NCBI RefSeq assembly: GCF_003386235.1
Contig: NZ_QRDZ01000015.1
Span: forward strand, 124,001 to 188,000
DNA from: Cohnella phaseoli
GTDB taxonomy: Bacteria > Bacillota > Bacilli > Paenibacillales > Paenibacillaceae
DNA length: 64,000 nt
Direction: 5' to 3'
Positions 1 through 8,268 of the stretch are shown here, in pieces (within the stretch, counting starts at the first letter, position 1; each line of letters opens with the position of its first letter). The position numbers were made by a program, and so were the translations under genes. The notes beneath the pieces were generated by a model that saw only the letters and a list, made by a program, of their open reading frames with translations, ran no database searches and was not told the origin of the DNA.

Positions 1-307
1 GAATCGCGATGGAGGAGGTCGTTCCGAGCACGATATGGCCTTGGGGCACTTGGTTCAGATCGGTCAGCTTCTGCTTAAGCTGCTCCACGATGGTAAGTAT
101 TTGCTCGGCATGGTCGAGAAAGACTTGTCCTCTGTCCGTTAAGGCGACGGGGTGATTGCGGTCGACGAGAATCGCTTTGAACTCGTCTTCGAGACTTTTG
201 ATTTGCGCCGATACGGCGGGCTGCGTCAAGTTGAGCACTTCGCCGGCTTTGCGGAAGCTTAGCGTTTTGGATATCGTGACTAACGTCTCCAGTTGGCTGA
301 TGTTCAC
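1..307 (-). CDS. LysR-family transcriptional regulator, N-terminal part (cut by window edge)
   Basis: Reading the minus strand from a GTG at 307 gives about 102 residues of a LysR-type regulator; the rest lies beyond the window. The start is supported by AGGAGG seven bases upstream. The N-terminus is a typical LysR winged helix-turn-helix (starts NISQLETLV, then SFRKAGEVLNLTQPAVSAQI, followed by LTDRGQVFLDHAEQIL and a linker helix). The effector-binding domain begins at the window edge with the usual GHIVLGTTSS. LysR proteins bind DNA as tetramers and respond to a small metabolite, which cannot be told from this fragment. It is divergent from the drug exporter at 500, but the operators there look PadR-like, so a regulatory link is not implied. 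Confidence 0.9.
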   Translation of the reverse strand, partial: MNISQLETLVTISKTLSFRKAGEVLNLTQPAVSAQIKSLEDEFKAILVDRNHPVALTDRGQVFLDHAEQILTIVEQLKQKLTDLNQVPQGHIVLGTTSSIAI

Positions 308-414
308 CTGTACGCCTCCTTATATATTGAATTAATTTATCAACAGTCCCGATGGATATAAACAGGATTTGTCATAACTCTATTATAGGGGAAATGTTTT
401 TTCATCGCAAAGGG

Positions 415-442
415 TTTACAAGTACTCAAAATTGAGTATAAT
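415..442 (+). promoter_or_regulatory. Sigma-A promoter of the exporter-padR operon
   Basis: TTTACA at 415-420 and a perfect TATAAT at 437-442 are separated by 16 bp. Operator 1 fills the spacer and overlaps the -10 box, so a bound regulator would block RNA polymerase. Confidence 0.7.
423..438. promoter_or_regulatory. Operator 1, palindrome (TACTCAA-AA-TTGAGTA), probable PadR site
   Basis: Seven-base inverted arms TACTCAA/TTGAGTA around AA, between the -35 and -10 boxes. The same arms recur 30 bp downstream. The most likely binder is the PadR regulator at 2052, by autoregulation (inference). Confidence 0.65.
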
Positions 443-452
443 TACGATGTTG

Positions 453-468
453 TACTCAAATTTGAGTA
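453..468. promoter_or_regulatory. Operator 2, perfect 16-bp palindrome
   Basis: TACTCAAATTTGAGTA is a perfect palindrome lying just downstream of the expected transcription start. It is 30 bp centre to centre from operator 1, about three helical turns, so two dimers could sit on the same face of the DNA. Confidence 0.65.
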
Positions 469-499
469 TTTTAATCCGTCTAGAGAGGAAGTTCACCGT

Positions 500-2047
500 A
501 TGGATGTTAATAAGAGCAACACCAAGCTCGTCGTGGCCGGTCTTTTGCTGGGCTTGTTTATGTCGGCGCTTGATCAGACGATCGTCTCCACGGCGATGAC
601 GACAATTATTAAGAAGCTGGGAGGACTCGAAAGCTTTATTTGGGTGTATTCCGCTTATATGATTGCGATGGTCGTCGCGACCCCGATTTTCGGCAAGCTG
701 TCGGATATGTACGGACGCAAGCGGTTTTTCCTGATGGGCTTGATTCTGTTCCTGCTTGGCTCGATTTTGTGCGGCACGGCGCAGAACATGGATCAGCTGA
801 TCATCTACCGCGCGATTCAAGGCATTGGCGGCGGCGCTTTGATGCCGATCGTCTTTACGATTATTTTCGATCTGTTTCCGGGAGAGAAGCGGGGGAAAAT
901 GATGGGGCTGTTCGGCGCGGTATTCGGCGTGTCCAGCGTTTTCGGACCGATCTTGGGCGGGGCGATTACCGATTATATGAGCTGGCGCTGGATTTTTTAC
1001 ATTAACGTGCCGATCGGGCTGCTGTCCATCTACTTCATTGCAACGGCGTACCGCGAATCGAGAAATACCCGCAAGCAAGTGATCGACTGGGCCGGAGCGG
1101 TGCTGCTGACCGGCGCGATTCTGTGCTTGATGTTCGGGCTGGAGCTGGGCGGTTCCGAAGGCTGGGCTTGGGATTCCGTTAAAACAGTCTCCTTGTTCGC
1201 CGGTTCCGCGGTGCTGCTCGCGCTGTTCCTGTGGGCGGAGAGCGTCGCGAAGGACCCGATCATCAAGCTGTCGTTGTTCCGTACGCGTCTCTTCACGAGC
1301 AGCATGGCGATTAGCCTGCTCTACGGCGGCGTAATGATCGCCAGCGCGACTTATATTCCGATTTTTATTCAAGGCGTATTCCATAAAACGGCGACGGAAA
1401 CGAGCACGGTGCTAACCCCGATGATGCTAGGCGTCGTGCTGAGCAGTCAAATCGGAGGCAGAGTCGCCAGCCGCTTCAGATACCGGGACGTGATGCTCGT
1501 GTCCGCGGTAACGCTGCTGATCGGCTCCTATTTGCTCGGATTTGTGATGAATACCGACACAAGCCGTCTCGTCATCACCCTGTTCATGATCGTGATCGGA
1601 CTCGGCATGGGTGTATCCTTCTCGCTGCTGAACATCTCGACGCTCGGCTCCGTTCCTCCGCAATACAAAGGCTCGGCCTCGTCGCTGATCACCTTTTTCC
1701 GGACCATCGGTTCGGCGCTCGGCGTAACGGTGTTCGGAACGCTGCAGAAGCATCATTTTCAAGAGGGAATTCGGGAAGTGCCGAATATGAGTCCCGAAAT
1801 GGCGGGACAGATCAAGGGCGGCCAAGCGCTGCTCGATCCGACCATTCAAGAGAAGATGGGACTGTCTCCCGACATCGTGAACGGTCTGCTCTCCAAGCTG
1901 GCCGGCTCGATCACTTACATTTTTCAGTGGTCGGTGCTATTGCCCGCCTTGGCGCTCGTGTTCGTGCTGCTGATGGGACGCGCCAGAATGGAGAAAACCG
2001 TTCCGGCGCCGCAGGGCAAGCCGGAGGTTTCCTACAACAGAGGTTAG
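500..2047 (+). CDS. MFS multidrug exporter, DHA2 (EmrB/QacA) family
   Basis: A 515-residue, highly hydrophobic protein with the length and pattern of a 14-helix DHA2 drug:proton antiporter. Visible signatures are LDQTIVSTAM in helix 1 (motif D1), GKLSDMYGRKR in the loop after helix 2 (motif A) and GPILGGAITD in helix 5 (antiporter motif C). It should export a toxic compound across the cytoplasmic membrane using the proton gradient. GAGGAAG precedes the ATG. The padR gene follows four bases after the stop, so the two form an operon, and the twin palindromes upstream suggest induction by the exported drug. The substrate is unknown. Confidence 0.93.
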   Translation: MDVNKSNTKLVVAGLLLGLFMSALDQTIVSTAMTTIIKKLGGLESFIWVYSAYMIAMVVATPIFGKLSDMYGRKRFFLMGLILFLLGSILCGTAQNMDQLIIYRAIQGIGGGALMPIVFTIIFDLFPGEKRGKMMGLFGAVFGVSSVFGPILGGAITDYMSWRWIFYINVPIGLLSIYFIATAYRESRNTRKQVIDWAGAVLLTGAILCLMFGLELGGSEGWAWDSVKTVSLFAGSAVLLALFLWAESVAKDPIIKLSLFRTRLFTSSMAISLLYGGVMIASATYIPIFIQGVFHKTATETSTVLTPMMLGVVLSSQIGGRVASRFRYRDVMLVSAVTLLIGSYLLGFVMNTDTSRLVITLFMIVIGLGMGVSFSLLNISTLGSVPPQYKGSASSLITFFRTIGSALGVTVFGTLQKHHFQEGIREVPNMSPEMAGQIKGGQALLDPTIQEKMGLSPDIVNGLLSKLAGSITYIFQWSVLLPALALVFVLLMGRARMEKTVPAPQGKPEVSYNRG

Positions 2048-2051
2048 CGCC

Positions 2052-2618
2052 ATGTCGATCCGATTAATCATTCTTGGACTGTTGATGGAGAACAATCGGC
2101 ATCCGTACGAGATTCGGCAGACGATCAAGAAGAGAAATTGGCATTTGACGTTCCGGATTCGAGACGGCTCGCTTTATTACGCGGTCGATCAGATGCGGGG
2201 CGAAGGGCTGATCGAGGTAGCGGAGACGATTGCAGTTCAGGGCGACAACCGTCCGGATAAAATCGTATACCGCATTACGGACAAAGGGAAAGAAGCGTTC
2301 ACGCGGATGATCTACGAGGAGTTTGGCAAAGACTTCTATCCGCAGCACCCGATGTTTGCCCCGCTCGCTTTCTCGCGGCACGCCGATAACGAGGCAATGG
2401 AGGCGCTCATCGCCGAGCGGCTTGACGGCTGTCTGGAAAGAATTCGGAACGTACAAGACGTATTGGAGATTAAAGCAGGCTGGCTGCCGCATGGCGCCAA
2501 AAGGATGATCGAGGGCATACTGCGGTTCAGCGAGACGGAGCGCGACTGGCTCACGGAGATGCTGGAGGATGCGCAAAAAGGCTTGTTGAACTCGGCTGAC
2601 CGGCAACCGGATCACTGA
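2052..2618 (+). CDS. PadR-family transcriptional regulator
   Basis: A 188-residue PadR regulator with the N-terminal winged helix typical of the family (LIILGLLMENNRHPYEIRQTI, then DGSLYYAVDQMRGEGLIE, then VYRITDKGKEAF) and a C-terminal helical dimerisation region that fits the longer (Vir-like) PadR subgroup. It starts four bases after the exporter stop codon and is probably translationally coupled. PadR proteins usually repress a neighbouring transporter or detoxification gene and are released by a ligand. Here the likely targets are the two palindromes at 423-438 and 453-468 upstream of its own operon (inference from arrangement). Confidence 0.92.
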   Translation: MSIRLIILGLLMENNRHPYEIRQTIKKRNWHLTFRIRDGSLYYAVDQMRGEGLIEVAETIAVQGDNRPDKIVYRITDKGKEAFTRMIYEEFGKDFYPQHPMFAPLAFSRHADNEAMEALIAERLDGCLERIRNVQDVLEIKAGWLPHGAKRMIEGILRFSETERDWLTEMLEDAQKGLLNSADRQPDH

Positions 2619-2695
2619 CCGGAAAAGGAGATCGCCGAACGTTTGTCGAATTAGTCCGTCAAATCCGCGCGTAAAGCGAGAGAGGCGACATTCCG

Positions 2696-3946
2696 ATGGA
2701 CGACAAAAAACAGATTAACGCCTGGGTGATGTACGATTGGGCGAATTCGGCTTTCGCCACGACGATTATGGCAGCGGTCATGCCGATTTACTTTATCAGC
2801 GTCGCCGGCGGAACCGACGGAAGCTGGAGCTTCACGCAGACGGCCGCGGCGATCGTCGTGGCGCTGCTGTCGCCGCTGCTTGGCGCAATCGCCGACCATG
2901 CGGGACGGAAAAAAACGTTTCTCCGCGTCTTCACCGTGATCGGAGCGTCCGCCAGCGCGGCGATGGCCTTGATCGGCCCGGGCGATATGTGGCTTGCTTC
3001 CGTGCTTGTCGTTATCGGCATGGTCGGCTTCGGAGCCGGCAATACGTTCTACGACGCGCTGCTTGGCGATGTGACCTCCCCCGCGCAGCGGGAACGCGTC
3101 AGCGCCAGAGGCTACGCGATGGGCTATTTGGGCGGCGGGGTGCTGCTGGCCGTCAATCTCGGACTCATACTCGGCTGGGAGACAATCGGACTGCCGGACA
3201 GCACCGCCGCGTCGCAAATTTCGTTCGTGACGGTCGGAGTCTGGTGGTTCGTTTTCTCGCTGCCTTTGTTTCGTCGGGTTCAGGAAACGAGGCTGGCGAC
3301 GGAAGGAACGGCGATGGCACACATCAGGACGGGAGCGCGGCGACTTAAGGAAACATTTAGCCGGATCAAGCGTTATCCCGAACTGATGAAGTTTATGCTG
3401 GCTTACTGGTTTTTCTTCGACGGCATCAATACGATCATCGTTATGGCCGCCAGCTACGGCACGACGATCGGCATCGAATCTACCCATCTGATCGCCGCCC
3501 TGCTCATTACGCAATTCGTCGGATTCCCGGCGTCGCTCCTGTTCGGCAAGCTGGCCGACAAGCTGGGCAGCAAGAAGATGCTGTACAGCTCGCTCGTCAT
3601 CTATCTGATCATCGTCCTGTTGGGTTACTTCATGACCAGCGCATTGCATTTCTACTTGCTGGCCTGCATGGTCGGGCTTGTGCAAGGAGGCTCGCAGGCG
3701 ACGTCGCGATCGATCTTCAGCAAAATGATTCCTCCCGGCCGGAACGCGGAGTTTTTCGGCTTCCTCAGCTTTACGAGCCGTTTCTTCTCGTTCGGCGGCC
3801 CGCTCGTATTCGGCATTGTTAAGCTGCTCAGCGATTCGAGTCGGTCCGCGCTGCTGGCCGTTGCCTTCTTCTTCGTCGCGGGCCTTATCCTGCTGACATT
3901 CGTCGATTTGGCGAAGGGAGAGAAGGAAGCCGGACAGACGATTTGA
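2696..3946 (+). CDS. MFS transporter, UMF1/Atg22-like family
   Basis: A 416-residue polytopic membrane protein. The opening WVMYDWANSAFATTIMAAVMPIY is characteristic of the bacterial UMF1 (Atg22-like) MFS branch. A second half with FGKLADKLGSKK after helix 8 and GGSQATSRSIFSKMIP fits the twelve-helix MFS plan. Family members are poorly characterised; the fungal Atg22 homologue exports amino acids from the vacuole, so no substrate should be assumed here. It is co-directional with padR but separated by 77 bp, so it may have its own promoter. It is followed by a duplicated intergenic repeat containing a strong stem-loop. Confidence 0.88.
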   Translation: MDDKKQINAWVMYDWANSAFATTIMAAVMPIYFISVAGGTDGSWSFTQTAAAIVVALLSPLLGAIADHAGRKKTFLRVFTVIGASASAAMALIGPGDMWLASVLVVIGMVGFGAGNTFYDALLGDVTSPAQRERVSARGYAMGYLGGGVLLAVNLGLILGWETIGLPDSTAASQISFVTVGVWWFVFSLPLFRRVQETRLATEGTAMAHIRTGARRLKETFSRIKRYPELMKFMLAYWFFFDGINTIIVMAASYGTTIGIESTHLIAALLITQFVGFPASLLFGKLADKLGSKKMLYSSLVIYLIIVLLGYFMTSALHFYLLACMVGLVQGGSQATSRSIFSKMIPPGRNAEFFGFLSFTSRFFSFGGPLVFGIVKLLSDSSRSALLAVAFFFVAGLILLTFVDLAKGEKEAGQTI

Positions 3947-3949
3947 GCG

Positions 3950-4047
3950 CATGAGTACCGGAAGACCCGGCTGAATTCAAGGTTCGACGTCGAATCCGCC
4001 CCCTGAAACGCTTCGTGATCAAAAGCGGACTTTTTGACCTACCGCTC
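3950..4047. repeat. 98-bp intergenic direct repeat, copy 1
   Basis: Positions 3950-4047 and 4133-4230 are identical over 98 bp (183-bp offset). A diverged third copy is at 52359-52423. The 3' part contains GATCAAAAGCGGACTTT. Copy 1 begins immediately after the stop of the MFS gene and its 3' end forms the left arm of a long stem-loop. Confidence 0.9.
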
Positions 4048-4075
4048 AAATGAAGGGTCAAAAAGTTCGCTTTTC
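4020..4075. terminator. Long stem-loop, probable terminator
   Basis: The arm AAAAGCGGACTTTTTGACC pairs with GGGTCAAAAAGTTCGCTTTT downstream, giving an almost perfect stem of about 18 bp with A/T tracts at both ends. It could end transcription from either side. The right arm lies outside the 98-bp repeat, so only copy 1 makes this hairpin. Confidence 0.6.
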
Positions 4076-4132
4076 AGCACCGAGAAAATTGGATGAAGAC
4101 CGGTGATGAGGAACGGAGTGTAGGCAAACCTA

Positions 4133-4230
4133 CATGAGTACCGGAAGACCCGGCTGAATTCAAGGTTCGACGTCGAATCCGCCCCCTGAAACGCTTCGTG
4201 ATCAAAAGCGGACTTTTTGACCTACCGCTC
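4133..4230. repeat. 98-bp intergenic direct repeat, copy 2 (overlaps a CDS end)
   Basis: Identical to copy 1. Its last nine bases encode the final residues and the TAG stop codon of the convergent phospholipase-like gene, so the repeat supplies that gene's 3' end. Confidence 0.9.
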
Positions 4231-5181
4231 CGGAATGACCGAGTCGGCGTAGACGATGTCCGCGCTTCCGCATGGCCGACCGGTTTCGTAGGAGACGTTG
4301 CCGAGCAGCTCGCCGAAACGCGCTCGCAGCGGCTCCGCTTCCGCATCTGCCGTCCCTGTCTCCAGCCAGCGCAGCGCCGCAGTCATCGTCTCCTGCGCGT
4401 CCTTCAGCGCCCGATCCCACAGCTCCAGCGCGCTGGAGCTGTGAACCGTCGTGCGATCGGTCGGATCGATCCACCTTTGGCGGGACTCGTTCAGCACGTC
4501 CCAATCCGGAGTCCGGCGCGGCGGGGAGAACGGCTGCAGCATGCCGAAGACGAGTCGGCCTTTCCAGCCGCTCGGATCGTAGAACAGCCGCTGCGCCTGC
4601 TGCATCTGCCGGACGGCGTTATCGAGCTCCTCGGGCGTCATGCGTTCCGCCGGAACCGGATAATGGAGCCGAGCGGCGCGGAGGAAGCCGGAGGCGAAGT
4701 CGCCGGGCAGGCGCCCGTTCGTGTCGATCTCCGGAGAAACCGGAGTTTGGCCAGTATGAATATCGGCGCGCCGCAACATAATCGCGGAATCCATCGCCGT
4801 TTCATAGCGTTGATGATGCCATTTTTTAAAGCCGGAACGGCTGAATACGAACGGATGAAGATGGCGATCCAACAGATGATGCAGCAGAAACCCGAGGCTG
4901 TAGGCGGTTGCCGGCTCGTCCGGAGAGCGGCCTTTTGCTTCTTCCAGCAGCGACAGCAGGAAGGGGCCGCAGCTTTGCGAGTGCATCAACGAACCTAGCC
5001 TGTTCAAGTCTGTGTCCCCGCTCTGCCACGGCAAATAACGGTCGTAAAATAAAAAGTCCGGCCCCTGGCAGCCGAGCTGGAAGGCGGTTTTCCACTGGGG
5101 AATCTCCATAGGTCTTTCGGCCCGAACGAGGGCTAAAACCTCTTTGCCGAATTGAATATGAGCCCAAACATTCGGCATCAT
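4222..5181 (-). CDS. Zinc-dependent phospholipase C-like protein
   Basis: A 319-residue protein resembling cytoplasmic zinc-dependent phospholipase C-like proteins of Paenibacillaceae. Metal-ligand candidates include the N-terminal PNVWAHIQFG, GCQGPDFLFYDR, the His of LGSLMHSQ and the HHLLDRHLHPF cluster around residues 100-110, a His/Asp-rich pattern seen in the Zn-PLC/S1-P1 fold. No signal peptide is apparent, unlike secreted PLC. AAAGGAGG precedes the first of two consecutive ATGs. The substrate is unproven. The last two codons and the stop fall within repeat copy 2, so the C-terminus may have been altered by that repeat. Confidence 0.75.
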   Translation of the reverse strand: MMPNVWAHIQFGKEVLALVRAERPMEIPQWKTAFQLGCQGPDFLFYDRYLPWQSGDTDLNRLGSLMHSQSCGPFLLSLLEEAKGRSPDEPATAYSLGFLLHHLLDRHLHPFVFSRSGFKKWHHQRYETAMDSAIMLRRADIHTGQTPVSPEIDTNGRLPGDFASGFLRAARLHYPVPAERMTPEELDNAVRQMQQAQRLFYDPSGWKGRLVFGMLQPFSPPRRTPDWDVLNESRQRWIDPTDRTTVHSSSALELWDRALKDAQETMTAALRWLETGTADAEAEPLRARFGELLGNVSYETGRPCGSADIVYADSVIPER

Positions 5182-5292
5182 TCTGCCTCCTTTGGCAAAA
5201 ATCAGTGTACTTGTACCTATGATTTAAGTATAATAGGGGAAAGTGATTACGGCTAGCGGTTCAATCCAAACAGACAAGGGGCGCGTTCAGGC

Positions 5293-5751
5293 ATGAAGGC
5301 TGAGTACATCAACCCGTTTTTGGAATCCGCGCGGATGGTCATCGAACAAATGGTGCAGATTCGTCCTAGCACGGGGCAACTGTCGATTCGAGACATCAAA
5401 TTCGCGGAAAACCATGTATGGATTCAAATTGGACTGACAGGTCATCTAACCGGCGATATCGTATTCGGGTTGAGCGAATCGGTCGCGTTGAGAATCGTAT
5501 CTGCCATGATGGGCGGATACGCGATTACCGAGATTGACGATATGAGCAAGAGCGCGATTTCCGAGCTGGGCAACATGATCAGCGGCAACGCCAGCACGAT
5601 GCTTTATAATCAAGGCGTTCACGTTGACATTACTCCTCCGAAAATTATGGAGTCTCATTTCGCATCGGCGACCGGAGCCAGCAGAGCGCTGGCGGTACCT
5701 CTTATTATGGATGGAATCGGCGAGATGGAAATTCAGGTTCTCATTGCGTAA
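5293..5751 (+). CDS. cheX: CheX-type CheY-P phosphatase
   Basis: A 152-residue protein of the CheC/CheX/FliY phosphatase family. The catalytic helix motif (Ser/Asp)-x3-Glu-x2-Asn is visible as SAISELGNMISGNAS, and the TGDIVFGLSESVALRIVSAMMG strand-helix is typical of CheX. CheX dephosphorylates CheY-P to terminate chemotactic signalling and acts as a cytoplasmic dimer. The length matches the family (about 150-160). No other chemotaxis genes are nearby, as is common for cheX in Bacilli. A hairpin terminator follows 15 bp after the stop, so it is probably monocistronic. Confidence 0.88.
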   Translation: MKAEYINPFLESARMVIEQMVQIRPSTGQLSIRDIKFAENHVWIQIGLTGHLTGDIVFGLSESVALRIVSAMMGGYAITEIDDMSKSAISELGNMISGNASTMLYNQGVHVDITPPKIMESHFASATGASRALAVPLIMDGIGEMEIQVLIA

Positions 5752-5766
5752 TAGATAGGAACGAAC

Positions 5767-5786
5767 GCCCCGTCAGGGGCTTTTTT
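5767..5786 (+). terminator. Rho-independent terminator of cheX
   Basis: GCCCC-GTCA-GGGGC followed by six T residues, 15 bp after the cheX stop codon. Confidence 0.85.
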
Positions 5787-5830
5787 CATGGGACCATTCG
5801 GCCGGATGTGTAATTTGGCGGGGAGGGGTT

Positions 5831-6616
5831 ATGATGAGAGTGGAGCTGCGCGGCAAAGTCGTGCTGATTACCGGGGCGTCTAGCGGCATCGGAGCGAAAG
5901 TTGCCGTTCTGCTGGCGGAGCGGGGCGCGATTCCGATTCTGACGGCGCGGTCCGTGGACAAAATGGAGCGATTGGCCGCATCCATCTCCGGCGAGCACGC
6001 AGTGTACGCGATGGACGTCCGTTCGGACGAGCAGGTTCGGGAGACGGTGGCGCGGGTCGTCGAGCGTTACGGCAAAATCGACGTACTTCTGAACAATGCG
6101 GGTTACGGAGAGTTCATTCGTTTCGCCGATGCTTCGATCGCTCATTTTCAGGACATGCTGGACGTCAATTATATGGGCTCGGTTCGCTGCACCCATGCGG
6201 TTCTGCCCGATATGATGCGTGCAGGACAGGGTCACATCGTTAATGTCGCTTCGATGGCCGGGAAGATGGCAACCGCAAAGTCGACCGCTTATGCCGCAAC
6301 CAAGCATGCTGTGCTGGGCTTTACGAACGCTTTGCGCCGGGAACTGCAAGGCTCTGGCATCGCCGTCTCGGCGGTTAATCCGGGGCCGATCGATACGCCG
6401 TTCTTTGATCGCGCCGATCCGGACGGCCAATATTTGCGGAACCTGGGCGGGTTCATCCTGTCGCCGGACAAGGTTGCAAGGGCGATCGTATCGGTTATCG
6501 AGAAGCGCAGGCCGGAGTTGGACATGCCATGGGCGGCATCGGCCGGGACGAAATTTATGCTGTTGTTTCCGCGGCTCGGCAACGCGCTGTTCGGGAAATT
6601 ATTAAACCGGAAATAG
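5831..6616 (+). CDS. Short-chain dehydrogenase/reductase (YqjQ-like)
   Basis: A 261-residue classical SDR. Visible are the cofactor-binding TGASSGIGAK, the NNAGYG motif, the active-site Ser in NVASMAG, the YAATK (Tyr-x3-Lys) catalytic pair and the PGPIDT loop. A C-terminal hydrophobic segment (GTKFMLLFPRLGNALFGKLL) may contact the membrane, as in YqjQ-like members. An NAD(P)(H)-dependent redox role on an unknown carbonyl or alcohol is expected. GGGAGGGG lies just upstream of the ATG. A 27-bp gap to the helicase suggests co-transcription. Confidence 0.85.
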   Translation: MMRVELRGKVVLITGASSGIGAKVAVLLAERGAIPILTARSVDKMERLAASISGEHAVYAMDVRSDEQVRETVARVVERYGKIDVLLNNAGYGEFIRFADASIAHFQDMLDVNYMGSVRCTHAVLPDMMRAGQGHIVNVASMAGKMATAKSTAYAATKHAVLGFTNALRRELQGSGIAVSAVNPGPIDTPFFDRADPDGQYLRNLGGFILSPDKVARAIVSVIEKRRPELDMPWAASAGTKFMLLFPRLGNALFGKLLNRK

Positions 6617-6643
6617 GTTTTCACGAGAAATGGGGTTGGCATT

Positions 6644-8194
6644 ATGGATTTTGTTACATTGGGATTAAACGAGACGCTGGTCGACAAGCTGGCGGCCTCC
6701 GGAATTACGCAGCCTTCGGAAGTGCAGCGGCAGGCTTTGCCGGAGCTGTTGAGCGGAAGAGACGGCATTCTCATCTCGCCGACGGGAACGGGCAAAACGC
6801 TGGCGTACTTGCTGCCTCTGCTGCAGCGGATCGACGGCTCTAGCAAGGAGGTACAGGCGCTTATTCTCGCGCCGACGCAGGAGCTGGCGATGCAAATTAT
6901 GCGCGAGGCGGAGGCTTACGGGCAGCCGCTCGGCGTTAAAGCTGCGGCGCTGATCGGAGGCGCTTCGCTGGCGCGGCAGCTCGAACGGATGAAGAGCAAG
7001 CCCGCGCTGATCGTCGGCACGCCGGGACGCGTGCGCGAGGTGGCGAGTACGCGCAAGCTGTCGCTGCATAGGGTTGGCTTTGTCGTCGTGGACGAGACGG
7101 ACCGGATTTTCTCCCTCGGCGGCAAAAACGACGTCGAGAATTTGCTGAAAATGTGCTCCCGCGAGCGCCAGACCGTCTTCGTATCGGCGACCCGCTCGCA
7201 GGCGATGCGCGAAGCGGAGGCGAAGTGGCAGAGCAATCCGTGGGTAACCGACGTGACGGAGCAGGAAAATGAGAACGGGCTGTCCTCGACGCTTAAGCAC
7301 TGGTATTTCCTTGGCGATCGGCGCGACAAAATCGATCTCGTGCAGAAGCTTGTCCGTCATCTAAAGCCGAGCTCCGCGCTGCTGTTCGTGAACGATACCG
7401 ACAAAATCGGCGAGCTGATCGCCAAGCTGCGCTACGAAGGGCTGTCGGTCGAGGCTTTATACGGAGACACGAGAGGGCAGGAGCGCGGCGAGGTGATGCA
7501 GCGCTTCCGCAAGGGCCGCACGAAGCTGCTGATCGCGACGGATGTTGCCGCCAGAGGATTGGACCTTCCGGGGCTGCCGCTCGTCATTCAATTGGAGCCG
7601 GCGCTGGATGCGGATCATTACGTGCACCGGTCGGGCCGCACGGCGAGAATGGGACGCGACGGAACCTCCATTACGCTGATCGCTCCGGAAGAGCGTTTTA
7701 TTCTCGATAAATTGGAAAAGCAGCTTAGTATCGCTTTCGAGCCGCAGATGCTCTACGAAGGACGGGTCGTACCGTACGAGGAAGGCATGAAGCGCAAAGG
7801 TCCGGGAGCCGGTCGCAGATCGCCCGCTGCCGACGAGAGGGGCGACCGCCCGTTATGGAAGTCGAAGGCGGATTATCTGGCTTCGCTGGAGACTCGCAAG
7901 CAGGCCGAAAGCAAGGGAACGCCTAGCGGCGAAGCGAGGCGCGAGCGGCCTCAGGCAGCGGGAGCTGGCGGGATGTCTGCAGGCAAGATGGCCGAGAAGT
8001 CCGTTGGCAAGTCAACAGGCAAAACGTCGGTTGCGGGCAAGCCTCAGTCGACGGCTCAAGCAGCGCCATCGCCGGCTGCTAAGCCCAAGCCGGGCAAATC
8101 AAAATCGGAGCGCGCGAGAGAGCAGAAGAACAAGGGCGCTCCGAAGTGGTTAAAGGCGAAACGGGAAGCCGGTTCTCCGCCCAAGTCAGATTAA
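6644..8194 (+). CDS. DEAD-box-family RNA helicase with DETD motif II and basic tail
   Basis: A 516-residue helicase. Recognisable are the Q-motif region (FVTLGLNETLVDKLAASGI then PSEVQRQALP), motif I SPTGTGKT, Ia PTQELA, Ib TPGR, motif II as DETD instead of DEAD, motif III SAT, motif V ATDVAARGLD and motif VI HRSGRTAR. Residues from about 380 onward are a low-complexity Lys/Ala/Gly/Pro tail, probably an RNA-binding extension. Such proteins remodel structured RNA, in ribosome assembly or mRNA decay, using ATP. A bidirectional terminator follows. Confidence 0.92.
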   Translation: MDFVTLGLNETLVDKLAASGITQPSEVQRQALPELLSGRDGILISPTGTGKTLAYLLPLLQRIDGSSKEVQALILAPTQELAMQIMREAEAYGQPLGVKAAALIGGASLARQLERMKSKPALIVGTPGRVREVASTRKLSLHRVGFVVVDETDRIFSLGGKNDVENLLKMCSRERQTVFVSATRSQAMREAEAKWQSNPWVTDVTEQENENGLSSTLKHWYFLGDRRDKIDLVQKLVRHLKPSSALLFVNDTDKIGELIAKLRYEGLSVEALYGDTRGQERGEVMQRFRKGRTKLLIATDVAARGLDLPGLPLVIQLEPALDADHYVHRSGRTARMGRDGTSITLIAPEERFILDKLEKQLSIAFEPQMLYEGRVVPYEEGMKRKGPGAGRRSPAADERGDRPLWKSKADYLASLETRKQAESKGTPSGEARRERPQAAGAGGMSAGKMAEKSVGKSTGKTSVAGKPQSTAQAAPSPAAKPKPGKSKSERAREQKNKGAPKWLKAKREAGSPPKSD

Positions 8195-8259
8195 ATTGAA
8201 TAAGCCGTCTCCTGTCATGCGATCTTGGGATCGGGACGGGAGACGGCTTATTTTCAATT
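8194..8259. terminator. Bidirectional terminator between helicase and pdaA
   Basis: AATAAGCCGTCTCC pairs with GGGAGACGGCTTATT, flanked by A-rich and T-rich sequence on either side. It serves both convergent genes. Confidence 0.85.
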
Positions 8260-8268
8260 CCGCGTCGT

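Noticed and set aside
5206..5234. Sigma-A promoter before cheX
   Set aside because: TATAAT at 5229 is good, but TTGTAC at 5211 is only 12 bp away and no acceptable -35 stands at 16-18 bp.
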